From positions 1-6,905 of the forward strand of contig JALUZN010000230.1 in NCBI GenBank assembly GCA_027011835.1: 6,905 nucleotides of DNA, written 5' to 3'. Positions 1 to 6,817 of the stretch are shown one piece after another; position 1 is the stretch's first letter; every line of letters begins with the position of its first letter. This stretch comes from Draconibacterium sp. GTDB taxonomy: Bacteria; Bacteroidota; Bacteroidia; Bacteroidales; Prolixibacteraceae. A model generated the notes under the pieces. That model saw only the letters and a list, made by a program, of their open reading frames with translations, was not told the DNA's origin and searched no databases. A program made the position numbers and the translations under genes.

Positions 1-819
1 CTGATTGAAGTACTTAACCACTCGAAAATCGACACATTTAAAATGGATAACGAAGAGTTTATAAAACAAATTCAATCGTACACCATTACCTGTTTCGATA
101 GTGGCAGCTACCGTATTCCGCCCTATTGGTTTAAAATAGATATCGATGGCCATATCGATTCTGTTCCGTCGAACGGTGTTACGCTAAATGTTTTCAGCAT
201 GAAAATAGACACCACAAAAGGGCCCACAGATATTAAAATGCCTTACGATGCACCGCTCACATTAAAAGAGGTAACTCCATATATTTTAGGGGTAATTTTA
301 ATAGGGGCAATAATTTTCCTGATTCTTTATTCAATAAAAAGGAAGAAAAATAACAAACCTATTTTTTCGCGCCCCAAAAAGCCAAAAGAGCCGGCACACA
401 TTGTTGCCCTGCGCGAACTCGACCGGATAAAACGCGAAAAAATATGGCAGAAGGGAAAACACAAACAGTTTTACAGTCAGGTTACCGAAGCGCTGCGGGT
501 ATATATTGAAGACCGATTTGGAATTCCGGCAATGGAACAAACTTCCGACGAAACCATTGAAAGTTTCAGAATTGATAAAAGTTTGTTGACCGAGAAACAA
601 TTTAACGAACTCAGTGAAATTTTAAAATTGGCTGACTTGGTGAAATTTGCAAAATACACACCACTCCCCGACGACGACAGCAAGTCGTTGGAAAACGCTT
701 ACATTTTTGTAAACGAAACAAAAAAGGTGGAAGCGCCAAAACCCGAGAAGCCCGAAAACAAAGAGAATAATAAGAGTAGTGATAAAGAGGATGCATTAAA
801 AACAGAGAACAATGTTTGA
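1..819 (+). CDS. BatX-like single-pass membrane protein of the Bat operon (5' end outside window)
   Basis: The reading frame is open from base 1, so this is the C-terminal 272 residues of a longer protein; the ATG at 43 is internal and not a convincing start. Numbering from base 1, residues 1-90 look like the end of an extracytoplasmic beta domain (FDSGSYRIPP, then MKIDTTKGPTDIKMP). Residues 92-111 are a clear transmembrane helix followed by a basic stretch (SIKRKKNN), which puts the rest in the cytoplasm. Residues about 147-242 form a helical domain with FYSQVTEALRVYIEDRFGIP and LADLVKFAKYTP, and the tail (about 243-272) is rich in Lys, Glu, Pro and Asn. The position directly before batA matches the gene sometimes called batX, or DUF4381-type proteins, found between DUF58 and BatA genes. 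The C-terminal domain resembles that of BatD in this window. The stop overlaps the batA start by 8 bases, which indicates co-transcription and probably coupled translation. Its biochemical role is unknown; the family call rests on context and architecture. Confidence 0.8.
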   Translation: MIEVLNHSKIDTFKMDNEEFIKQIQSYTITCFDSGSYRIPPYWFKIDIDGHIDSVPSNGVTLNVFSMKIDTTKGPTDIKMPYDAPLTLKEVTPYILGVILIGAIIFLILYSIKRKKNNKPIFSRPKKPKEPAHIVALRELDRIKREKIWQKGKHKQFYSQVTEALRVYIEDRFGIPAMEQTSDETIESFRIDKSLLTEKQFNELSEILKLADLVKFAKYTPLPDDDSKSLENAYIFVNETKKVEAPKPEKPENKENNKSSDKEDALKTENNV

Positions 820-1807
820 TGGATTAACATTTAAAAACCCGGAACTGTTCTACCTGCTTTTGGTAATAATACCAATGACAGCGTGGTATATTTTCAGGCA
901 AAAACGAAATACTGCAAGCATACAAATTTCATCTACAGCTTCGGTATTTAAGGCGCCAAAAACAGCAAGGCAATATTTACGTCATTTGGTGTTTTTGTTC
1001 CAGATTATTGCTATTTCGTTTTTTGTAATTGTACTGGCACGGCCGCAGTCGTCGCGCAACTGGGAAAAATCGACCACCGAAGGAATCGACATTATTATTG
1101 CGTTAGATATTTCGAGTAGTATGCTTGCCCGCGACTTTACGCCCGACCGATTAGAAGCGGCAAAAAACGTAGCAATGAAATTTATTTCCGGCCGTGAATA
1201 CGACCGGATGGGACTGGTTGTATTTTCGGGAGAAGCGTTTACACAGTGCCCGTTAACAACCGACCGTGCCGTTTTGCTTAACCTTTTTAAAGACATTCAC
1301 AGCGGAATGATTGAAGATGGAACAGCAATCGGGAACGGACTGGCAACAGCGGTATCGCGGTTAAAAGAGAGTAAAGCAATTAGCCGGGTAGTAATTTTAC
1401 TTACCGACGGTGAAAACAACCGCGGCGAAGTAGCTCCGATAACTGCTGCCGAAATTGCAAAAACATTTGGCATAAGAGTATACACCATTGGAGTGGGAAC
1501 CATTGGAACAGCCCCCTACCCTGTTCAAACTCAGTTTGGCGTTCAGTTGCGCAATATGGAAGTAAAAATTGACGAAGAGACGTTACGAAAAATATCAAGC
1601 ATTACCGACGGGAAATATTTCAGGGCAACAAGCAACACAAAACTCGAAGAAGTTTATAAAGAGATTGACAAACTTGAAAAATCGAAAATTGAAGTGCACG
1701 AATTCAGCCGTAAATCGGAAGAGTTTTTACCGTTTGCCCTACTTGGTGCACTCTTTTTAATTGCAAGTTTATTTTTACGAGTTACAATTTTTAGAAGTAT
1801 CCCATAA
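812..1807 (+). CDS. batA: BatA, von Willebrand factor A domain membrane protein
   Basis: This 331-residue protein has BatA architecture. Two N-terminal membrane helices (about 12-28 and 58-76, the latter ending in the family hallmark ARPQ) precede a VWA domain (about 91-285), and a C-terminal membrane helix lies at about 305-326. The metal-ion-dependent adhesion site is complete: D99, S101 and S103 in ALDISSSM, T171 in EDGTAIGNGL and D199 in LLTDGENNRG. It should therefore bind a divalent metal and a protein ligand. VWA proteins of this type are known partners of MoxR AAA+ ATPases, whose gene usually lies upstream in Bat loci. The ATG at 812 overlaps the preceding stop (817-819) by 8 bases; the start is supported by the N-terminal FxNPELFYLLL segment typical of the family. 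batB begins 13 bases after the stop. Assignment as BatA rather than BatB rests on gene order and on the similar paralogue downstream. Function in the cell is inferred from family, with aerotolerance or envelope-stress roles reported variably. Confidence 0.93.
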   Translation: MFDGLTFKNPELFYLLLVIIPMTAWYIFRQKRNTASIQISSTASVFKAPKTARQYLRHLVFLFQIIAISFFVIVLARPQSSRNWEKSTTEGIDIIIALDISSSMLARDFTPDRLEAAKNVAMKFISGREYDRMGLVVFSGEAFTQCPLTTDRAVLLNLFKDIHSGMIEDGTAIGNGLATAVSRLKESKAISRVVILLTDGENNRGEVAPITAAEIAKTFGIRVYTIGVGTIGTAPYPVQTQFGVQLRNMEVKIDEETLRKISSITDGKYFRATSNTKLEEVYKEIDKLEKSKIEVHEFSRKSEEFLPFALLGALFLIASLFLRVTIFRSIP

Positions 1808-1820
1808 AATTTTGAAAAGT

Positions 1821-2858
1821 ATGGAAATGTTCAGGTTTGCAAATATCGAATATTTATGGGGGTTGCTAATTATACCGCTGCTTACCCTGTTTTTTATCGT
1901 ATCGCGCATTGCGCGTAAAAAAGCGTTACATAAATTCGGCCACGAAACTGTATTGGGTAAATTAATGCCCTACTCTTCGAAAAGCCGGCCGGTTTTAAAG
2001 TTTATTGTTGTAATGCTTGCACTGGCTTTTATTATTACCGGAATTGCGCGCCCACAATTTGGGTCGAAGTTAAAGAAGGTGAAACGAGAGGGAATTGAGC
2101 TAATTATTGCGCTCGACGTATCGAACAGTATGATGGCCGAGGACATAAAACCCAACCGGCTGGAGAGGGCAAAACGAGCAATATCGCGACTGGTAGACCG
2201 GCTTAAAGACGACAAAATAGGATTGATTGTTTTTGCCGGCGATGCCTACACGCAACTACCAATTACCAGCGACTACAACTCGGCAAAGCTTTTTTTGAAT
2301 TCGGTAAACACGAAAATTGTTCCGAAACAGGGTACAGCAATTGGCGCAGCCATTAATCTGGCAGTTCGGTCGTTTACACCAAACGGAGTGGCAAATAAAG
2401 CCATTGTGGTAATTACCGACGGAGAGAACCACGAAGACGATGCAATTTCAGCAGCAGAATCGGCTGTTAAAAATGGAATTATTGTTCATACAATTGGAAT
2501 GGGGCTTCCTTCGGGTTCGCCAATTCCGGTACTGCGTGGCGGACAAACAGATTATATGAAAGACCGCGATGGGAAAGTGGTAATAACAAAATTGAACGAA
2601 CAGATGCTGCAAAAAATTGCAGTGGCGGGAAACGGTATTTATGTGAGAGCAAACAATTCTCAGGTTGGACTAAACTCGCTGTTCGACGAAATAAATAAAA
2701 TGGAAAAACAGGAGATGGACACGCGTGTTTATTCTGAATACGACGACCAGTTTCAATACTTTTTTGCGGTTGGACTGCTACTGCTGCTTTTCGAATTTGT
2801 AATTCTTGACCGCAAAAACAAATATCTGAAAAACATTAAACTGTTTTCAGACAAATAG
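1821..2858 (+). CDS. batB: BatB, von Willebrand factor A domain membrane protein
   Basis: This 345-residue paralogue of BatA has the same plan. A membrane helix at about 11-28 and a second at about 59-76 ending in ARPQF are followed by a VWA domain (about 91-295) and a C-terminal helix at about 311-329. The MIDAS motif is complete: D99, S101 and S103 in ALDVSNSM, T172 in KQGTAIGAAI and D200 in VITDGENHED. The insert with PVLRGGQTDYMKDRDG around 236-251 is typical of BatB, where it precedes the last VWA helix. I chose the ATG at 1821, giving MEMFRFANIEYLWG. The frame stays open upstream to a TTG at 1761, but that extension would lie inside batA and adds no family-like sequence; a second ATG at 1827 is also possible. 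The 13-base gap to batA fits one operon. BatA and BatB are thought to act together in the membrane, possibly as a hetero-complex with MoxR; this is inferred and not visible in the sequence. Confidence 0.93.
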   Translation: MEMFRFANIEYLWGLLIIPLLTLFFIVSRIARKKALHKFGHETVLGKLMPYSSKSRPVLKFIVVMLALAFIITGIARPQFGSKLKKVKREGIELIIALDVSNSMMAEDIKPNRLERAKRAISRLVDRLKDDKIGLIVFAGDAYTQLPITSDYNSAKLFLNSVNTKIVPKQGTAIGAAINLAVRSFTPNGVANKAIVVITDGENHEDDAISAAESAVKNGIIVHTIGMGLPSGSPIPVLRGGQTDYMKDRDGKVVITKLNEQMLQKIAVAGNGIYVRANNSQVGLNSLFDEINKMEKQEMDTRVYSEYDDQFQYFFAVGLLLLLFEFVILDRKNKYLKNIKLFSDK

Positions 2859-2911
2859 ATTGATTAGAAATTGAAGTAATAAATAGTGAGACGATGATAA
2901 ACTCGCGATAA

Positions 2912-2925
2912 AGAGAGTGGTCTCT
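2912..2925 (+). other. Small perfect hairpin in the batB-batC gap
   Basis: The 102-base gap between batB and batC (2859-2960) contains AGAGA-GTGG-TCTCT, a 5-bp stem with a 4-base loop. No T-run follows it, so it does not look like an intrinsic terminator. I found no convincing TAnnTTTG element in the gap that would give batC its own promoter. The hairpin may be a processing or stability element in the mRNA, or chance; a stem this short is weak evidence. Confidence 0.2.
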
Positions 2926-2960
2926 GTAAATCAAGAGTCTTTGAATCTAAAAATAGAGAA

Positions 2961-3782
2961 ATGAAACAGATAATTTTAATATCGCTTTTAACTTTACTTT
3001 CCGTTACTGTTTTCGGACAGAACGAAAGGAAGTTTATTCGTAACGGGAATAAGCTTTTTATGGAGGCAGAACGCGACACCACAAAACTCGATACGGTAAA
3101 GTTTAGCAATGCCGAAACGGAATATCGCAAAGCACTCAATAAAAAACCCAACGATTTAAAATGGAATTATAACTTAGCCGATGCATTATATAAACAACAA
3201 AAATTCGACGAGGCTGCCGAAAAATTTAAAGAGTTGGGCGAAAAACTCGAAACCCCGGAAGAGAAAGCAAGAGCTTATCATAACCTCGGGAACAGCCAGT
3301 TGATGAAACAAAAAATTGACGAAAGCATTGAATCGTACAAAAAAGCATTACGCGAAAACCCATCCGATATGGAGACAAAATACAATTTAGCTTACGCGCA
3401 AATGCTTAAAAAGAAAAAAGAACAACAGCAGAAAAAGCAAAATAAAAACAACAAAGACAACAAAAACAAAGACGACAAAAATAAAGACAAGGACAAAAAC
3501 AAACAGGACAAGAAAAATCAGGATAAAAACAAAAACAATAAAAACAAAGACCAACAAGACAAAAAGAAGCAAGACCAAAATAAAGACAAGCAGAAACAGA
3601 ATCAGAAACAAAACGAGAAAAAGCAGAAGCAACAGCAACAGCAACAGCAAAATAAAATATCGAAACAAGATGCAGAACAGTTGCTGCAAGCGCTACAAAA
3701 CGACGAAAAAAAGATTCAGGCTAAAGTAAAAAAAGAGAAAGCCGCAAAAGCAAAACGAACGAGAGTAGAAAAAGAGTGGTAA
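2961..3782 (+). CDS. batC: BatC, exported TPR protein with a long Lys/Asn/Gln-rich region
   Basis: This 273-residue protein starts with a signal peptide (MKQIILISLLTLLSVTVFGQ, cleavage likely near residue 20), so it should work in the periplasm. Residues about 25-149 form tetratricopeptide repeats: an atypical first helix pair with an insert (28-64), a repeat at about 67-97 (LKWNYNLADALYKQQKFDEA), a third at about 103-136 (AYHNLGNSQLMKQKIDESIE), and a capping helix (METKYNLAYAQMLKK). Residues 150-230 are almost only Lys, Asn, Asp and Gln. A short helical C-terminus (about 232-273) begins SKQDAEQLLQALQNDEKK and ends TRVEKEW; both pieces recall other BatC-type TPR proteins. TPR domains mediate protein contacts, so a scaffold role between BatA/BatB and BatD/BatE is a fair inference. 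The ATG at 2961 is preceded by A-rich AAAAATAGAGAA, as is usual in Bacteroidota. No catalytic residues are recognised. The call is strong from architecture and gene order. Confidence 0.9.
   Translation: MKQIILISLLTLLSVTVFGQNERKFIRNGNKLFMEAERDTTKLDTVKFSNAETEYRKALNKKPNDLKWNYNLADALYKQQKFDEAAEKFKELGEKLETPEEKARAYHNLGNSQLMKQKIDESIESYKKALRENPSDMETKYNLAYAQMLKKKKEQQQKKQNKNNKDNKNKDDKNKDKDKNKQDKKNQDKNKNNKNKDQQDKKKQDQNKDKQKQNQKQNEKKQKQQQQQQQNKISKQDAEQLLQALQNDEKKIQAKVKKEKAAKAKRTRVEKEW
3408..3650 (+). repeat. Low-complexity Lys/Asn/Asp/Gln coding tract within batC
   Basis: This tract encodes BatC residues 150-230, composed nearly entirely of K, N, D and Q. The coding strand is extremely T-poor: I count 6 T in the 180 bases 3421-3600. 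Near the end, at 3630-3650, the hexamer CAACAG is repeated 3.5 times and encodes seven Gln. The protein segment should be disordered and strongly positive overall. The repetitive DNA is prone to length change by slippage, so its length may differ between relatives. Confidence 0.85.
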
Positions 3783-3858
3783 AGAATACTACCGGTAAAA
3801 AGTAAAATTGAGCACTTAATTTCGAGCTTTAAACGTTGAACTAAGAATATAAAAGAAG

Positions 3859-5685
3859 ATGATAAAAAGAATTTTAATATATACGTTTCTTATTTGTATA
3901 ACATTTGTTGCACACGCCGAAAAAACACAGTTCACAATGAGTGCTCCAAATGCAGTAGAAATGGGACGGCAATTCCGGTTAAGTTTTTCGTTAAACGAAC
4001 GGGGAACAAACCTGCAGCTGCCGCCGGGAATTACCGACAATTTCGATGTTTTAATGGGGCCAAGTACCGGACAATCGTCAAGTGTTACCATAGTAAACGG
4101 TCGTACTACACGCAAAGTCAGCTACTCGTATACCTATATTTTACGTGCAAAAAAAGAGGGTTCATTCGAATTACGACCTGCATCGATTGAAGTGAACGGA
4201 AAAATTTTCGAGTCGAATTCAATTAAAATACAAGTAGTAAAAACACAGTCGCAACCGGCACAGCAACAACATAGTGGAAACACACAAACCCAACCCGGCA
4301 GCAAGAGTGTTGATTTGGGTAAAGACAACATATTTTTACGCCTTGTATTAAGTAAAAAGAATGTTTACAGGGGCGAGCAGATTGTTGCCACAGTAAAACT
4401 TTATGTAAATCCGAATATTCCAATTGCAGGATTCGACGATGTAAATCTGCCCACCTACGAAGGGTTTTATACACAAGATATTAAAATACCTCAGCAAGTA
4501 CAGTTTAAACGCGAAGTTTATAACGATAAAATCTATCAGGTTGGAGTTCTAAAAAAAACAATTCTGTTTCCTCAACAGAACGGAAAAATTACGATTAAAC
4601 CGTTTACAATGTCGTTACTTGTACAACAACAAGTTCGTCAGCGCAGTTTTTTCGACGATTTTTTCAACAGTTATCGAACAGTAAAAACACACCTGTTAAG
4701 TTCGGCTGTTTCGGTAAATGTTAGAGACCTGCCACCAAAACCGGTTGATTTCATGGGTGGAGTTGGAAATTTTACTGTTAGTTCCAACATTAGCAGCCAG
4801 TCGGTTACCACCAACGATGCGGTTACATTAACAATGAAAATTACCGGAACAGGAAATATACGTTTAATAAAAAACCCGGAATTAAAACTGCCGTCCGACT
4901 TTGAAGTTTACGACCCGCGTTCAACCGAAAAAGTAAAAACATCGGACAGAGGTGCTACCGGAACCAAAACAATAGAATATCTTTTCCAACCACGGTTCGA
5001 AGGAGATTATACAATTCCGGCTATCCGGTTTGCATTCTTTAATCCGGCAACCGGAAAATACGAAACCAAAACAACACAAGAGTATAAACTGCACGTGATA
5101 AAAGGAACCGAAGAGCAGTCGACCACTGTAATGAGTTCGTTACGAAAAGAGGACGTCCGGTTAATTGGAAAAGACATTCGGTTTATAAAACAGGGTAGTC
5201 CCAATTTAAAAGAAAAAGGATACACCCTCTTTGGCACAACAACGTTTTACCTTTTCTACCTGATTGGAGCAATTCTGTTTTTGATAATTTTTATTGTTTA
5301 CCGTAAAAAAGCCAAAGAGAATGCCAACCTTGCATTGGTTCGAAACAAAAAGGCAAACAGCGTGGCTAAAAAACGGTTAAAAGCTGCAATTAGCTTTATG
5401 AAACAGAACAACGACGAAGCATTCCACGATGAAATTCTTAAAGCATTTACCGGCTATCTGAGCGACAAACTGGGCATTCCGGTTGCTGATTTAAATCGCG
5501 AATCGGCCGTTGCAAAACTAAAAGAGAGAAACGTTTCGGAAGAGGTAATTAACGACTATATTGAAGTGGTTGAGCAGTGCGAATTTGCACGTTTTGCTCC
5601 ATCAGGAGGCTCCGAAGCCCGCCACGAATTGTACAAAAAAGCTGAAGCAACAATGAGCCGTTTTGAAAAACAGATTAAACGTTAA
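3859..5685 (+). CDS. batD: BatD, large periplasmic beta-rich protein with a C-terminal membrane anchor
   Basis: This 608-residue protein has the expected BatD layout. A signal peptide spans residues 1-20 (ending FVAHA). The first beta-sandwich-like domain is at about 22-127 (TMSAPNAVEMGRQFRLSFSL). A Gln/Ser/Thr-rich linker follows at about 128-150. A second beta region at about 153-290 contains LSKKNVYRGEQIVATVKLYV, and a third at about 291-415 contains FMGGVGNFTVSSNIS and YLFQPRFEGDYTIPAIRF. One membrane helix at about 459-481 is followed by basic YRKKAK, so the remaining residues are cytoplasmic. They form a helical domain (about 503-605) with YLSDKLGIPVADLNRES and CEFARFAP. BatD is known as the oxygen-tolerance family of Bat loci; its ligand is unknown. 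The start is supported by the signal peptide and by a purine-rich AAAAGAAG directly upstream. It lies 76 bases after batC and 3 bases before batE. The C-terminal domain matches that of the first protein in this window, an uncommon symmetry to see within one operon. Confidence 0.92.
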   Translation: MIKRILIYTFLICITFVAHAEKTQFTMSAPNAVEMGRQFRLSFSLNERGTNLQLPPGITDNFDVLMGPSTGQSSSVTIVNGRTTRKVSYSYTYILRAKKEGSFELRPASIEVNGKIFESNSIKIQVVKTQSQPAQQQHSGNTQTQPGSKSVDLGKDNIFLRLVLSKKNVYRGEQIVATVKLYVNPNIPIAGFDDVNLPTYEGFYTQDIKIPQQVQFKREVYNDKIYQVGVLKKTILFPQQNGKITIKPFTMSLLVQQQVRQRSFFDDFFNSYRTVKTHLLSSAVSVNVRDLPPKPVDFMGGVGNFTVSSNISSQSVTTNDAVTLTMKITGTGNIRLIKNPELKLPSDFEVYDPRSTEKVKTSDRGATGTKTIEYLFQPRFEGDYTIPAIRFAFFNPATGKYETKTTQEYKLHVIKGTEEQSTTVMSSLRKEDVRLIGKDIRFIKQGSPNLKEKGYTLFGTTTFYLFYLIGAILFLIIFIVYRKKAKENANLALVRNKKANSVAKKRLKAAISFMKQNNDEAFHDEILKAFTGYLSDKLGIPVADLNRESAVAKLKERNVSEEVINDYIEVVEQCEFARFAPSGGSEARHELYKKAEATMSRFEKQIKR

Positions 5686-5688
5686 ACC

Positions 5689-6444
5689 ATGAAAAAGATT
5701 ATAATACTCATATTATTTATACTTCCTGTTTCGATATTTGCACAGGAAAATAATGACCAACTTTGGGAAAAAGGCAATGCCTATTTTACCACCGAAAAAT
5801 ACAACGAGGCAATCTCGGCTTACGAAGAAATTTTAAAATCGGGCAAAGAGTCGGCAAAACTCTACTTTAATTTGGGCAATGCCTACTATAAAGCCGGCGA
5901 TATAAATAACGCCATTTTAAACTACGAGCGGGCAAAAATATTAGCTCCGAACGATAAAAACATCGATTTTAATTTGAGTATTGCCAACCAGTTTGTGGTA
6001 ACCAAAATCGAAAAACTTCCGAAACCGTTTTTCCTACGCTGGAAAGACTCGGTGATTAACAGCCACACAGCCGACTCTTGGTCGGTAATAAGTATTTCGG
6101 CATTCTTTGCTTTTTTAATTTTCCTCGGTCTTTTTGTTTTTAGCCGCCGGGCCGGAGTTAAACGAGCTGCATTTTGGGTAGGACTGATTTTTATTATTTT
6201 ATCGGGCTTCACATTTTCGTTTGCCAACCATCAGAAAAACAGAATAAAAAACAGAAACCATGCAATTGTTTTTTGCCCGCGGGTTACGGTAAAAAGCTCG
6301 CCTACAAAATCGGGCACCGACCTGTTTCTTATTTATGAAGGGCTGAAAGTTGAAGTAACCGACAGTTTAAATACCTGGACAGAAATAAAACTGGCCGACG
6401 GAAACGAAGGGTGGTTGCCCGACTCGTGTATTGTTAAAATTTAA
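5689..6444 (+). CDS. batE: BatE, TPR protein with two membrane helices and an SH3-like domain
   Basis: This 251-residue protein has a signal peptide (MKKIIILILFILPVSIFAQ, residues 1-19). Two TPR units follow at about 23-53 (LWEKGNAYFTTEKYNEAISA) and 57-90 (LYFNLGNAYYKAGDINNAIL, closed by ILAPND). Two membrane helices lie at about 131-152 and 160-179, separated by a short basic loop (SRRAGVKR). The C-terminal domain (about 191-251) looks like a bacterial SH3 domain (VTVKSSPTKSGTDLFLIYEG, then NEGWLPDSCIV). The two-helix hairpin would leave both the TPR and SH3-like domains in the periplasm, where SH3-like domains often bind peptidoglycan or envelope proteins; that specificity is inferred. The ATG follows the batD stop by 3 bases, so the two genes are almost certainly co-transcribed. 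This appears to be the last gene of the operon. The architecture is that of BatE, and the length is ordinary for the family. Confidence 0.92.
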   Translation: MKKIIILILFILPVSIFAQENNDQLWEKGNAYFTTEKYNEAISAYEEILKSGKESAKLYFNLGNAYYKAGDINNAILNYERAKILAPNDKNIDFNLSIANQFVVTKIEKLPKPFFLRWKDSVINSHTADSWSVISISAFFAFLIFLGLFVFSRRAGVKRAAFWVGLIFIILSGFTFSFANHQKNRIKNRNHAIVFCPRVTVKSSPTKSGTDLFLIYEGLKVEVTDSLNTWTEIKLADGNEGWLPDSCIVKI

Positions 6445-6485
6445 CGGTAAAACGAATTGCAGATTCGGTTAAATATCCTCAGCCC

Positions 6486-6512
6486 GGGATTGACTGGTTC
6501 TAATTCCCTTTT
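6486..6512 (+). terminator. Possible weak intrinsic terminator after batE
   Basis: About 40 bases after the batE stop, GGGATT (6486-6491) can pair with AATTCCC (6502-6508) as a 6-bp stem with one bulged T, and TTTT follows directly (6509-6512). The position at the end of the operon is right, but the stem is short and the T-run minimal. It may not terminate efficiently. Confidence 0.35.
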
Positions 6513-6650
6513 ACTAAAGTCATTTTCTGAATAGCTTAAATTTCGGCAAAATAGAATATTATTAGTGTTGACTATTCCCGTGGCAGAGCCGCTATAAATT
6601 ATTTGATTAAAAAAATACTGAATACCAGTTACAGGCTCTCTGTTTTTATC

Positions 6651-6658
6651 TATTTTTG
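6651..6658 (+). promoter_or_regulatory. Bacteroidota-type -7 promoter element (TATTTTTG) for the truncated downstream gene
   Basis: TATTTTTG is a full match to the TAnnTTTG -7 element used by the primary sigma factor of Bacteroidota. It ends 24 bases before the ATG at 6683, which would give a short leader of roughly 15-20 bases. The -33 element (TTTG or TTG about 19 bases upstream) is poor: only GTTA is seen at 6628-6631. The match and the spacing to the gene support it; the AT-rich background raises the chance of coincidence. Confidence 0.5.
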
Positions 6659-6682
6659 AACACACAAAACAGTTTCAGAAAT

Positions 6683-6817
6683 ATGACACGGTATAGAATT
6701 GGAAATAAAGCATCGTATAAGTACTTCCTATTTCTATTTCTATTCACTTTAACTTACAGTAGTTCTGCACAACAAAAAAGAGTTGTTGGCTATTTGCCTT
6801 CGTACCGGTTTAATTAG
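6683..6817 (+). pseudogene. 5' remnant of a secreted GH18 chitinase-like gene
   Basis: The ATG at 6683 opens a 44-codon frame. Residues 1-30 look like a signal peptide: a basic start (MTRYRIGNK), a hydrophobic core (YFLFLFLFTLTY) and SSSAQ as the cleavage region. The mature part begins QQKRVVGYLPSYRFN and then meets TAG at 6815-6817. VVGYLPSYRF closely resembles the first beta strand of glycoside hydrolase family 18 (chitinase-like) domains, which start with a VVGYxPxWR/YRF pattern right after the signal peptide. A complete enzyme would need roughly 300 further residues, including the DxxDxDxE catalytic motif, and none is present. Translating the bases after the stop in all three forward frames gives no sequence I recognise as GH18. 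The gene therefore seems cut off at about codon 44 by insertion or rearrangement rather than by a point mutation. It has its own promoter-like element and is separate from the Bat operon. Recognition rests on about ten residues, so the family call is moderate. Confidence 0.55.

Noticed and set aside
43..45. ATG at 43 as the true start of the first gene
   Set aside because: The frame is open to base 1, and starting here would leave a partial periplasmic domain without a signal peptide or membrane helix in front.
1761..1820. Upstream TTG start extending batB by 20 residues into batA
   Set aside because: The extension is just another frame of the batA 3' end. The ATG at 1821 gives a BatB-like N-terminus and normal spacing.
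3387..3689. Antisense frame of 100 codons, almost all Leu, Val and Phe, looking like a membrane protein
   Set aside because: It is the complement of the Lys/Asn/Gln-rich tract of batC: AAA/AAC codons read in reverse give Phe, Val and Leu. It has no plausible start context of its own.
3817..3824. TAATTTCG as a possible promoter element in front of batD
   Set aside because: It differs from TAnnTTTG at one position in an AT-rich gap and lacks a -33 element at the right distance. Read-through from batC is simpler.
6568..6599. TTGACT and TATAAAT, resembling an enterobacterial -35/-10 promoter
   Set aside because: The spacer is 19 bases, and Bacteroidota primary sigma factors prefer TTTG and TAnnTTTG elements. 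The match at 6651-6658 is better placed.
6585..6639. Inverted AGAGCC / GGCTCT pair in the region after batE
   Set aside because: The six-base arms are 43 bases apart with no further pairing, as expected by chance.
6441..6665. Minus-strand frame of 74 codons across the region after batE
   Set aside because: It has no recognisable family, no signal or domain pattern, and overlaps both the terminator-like hairpin and the promoter element. It is probably a chance open frame.
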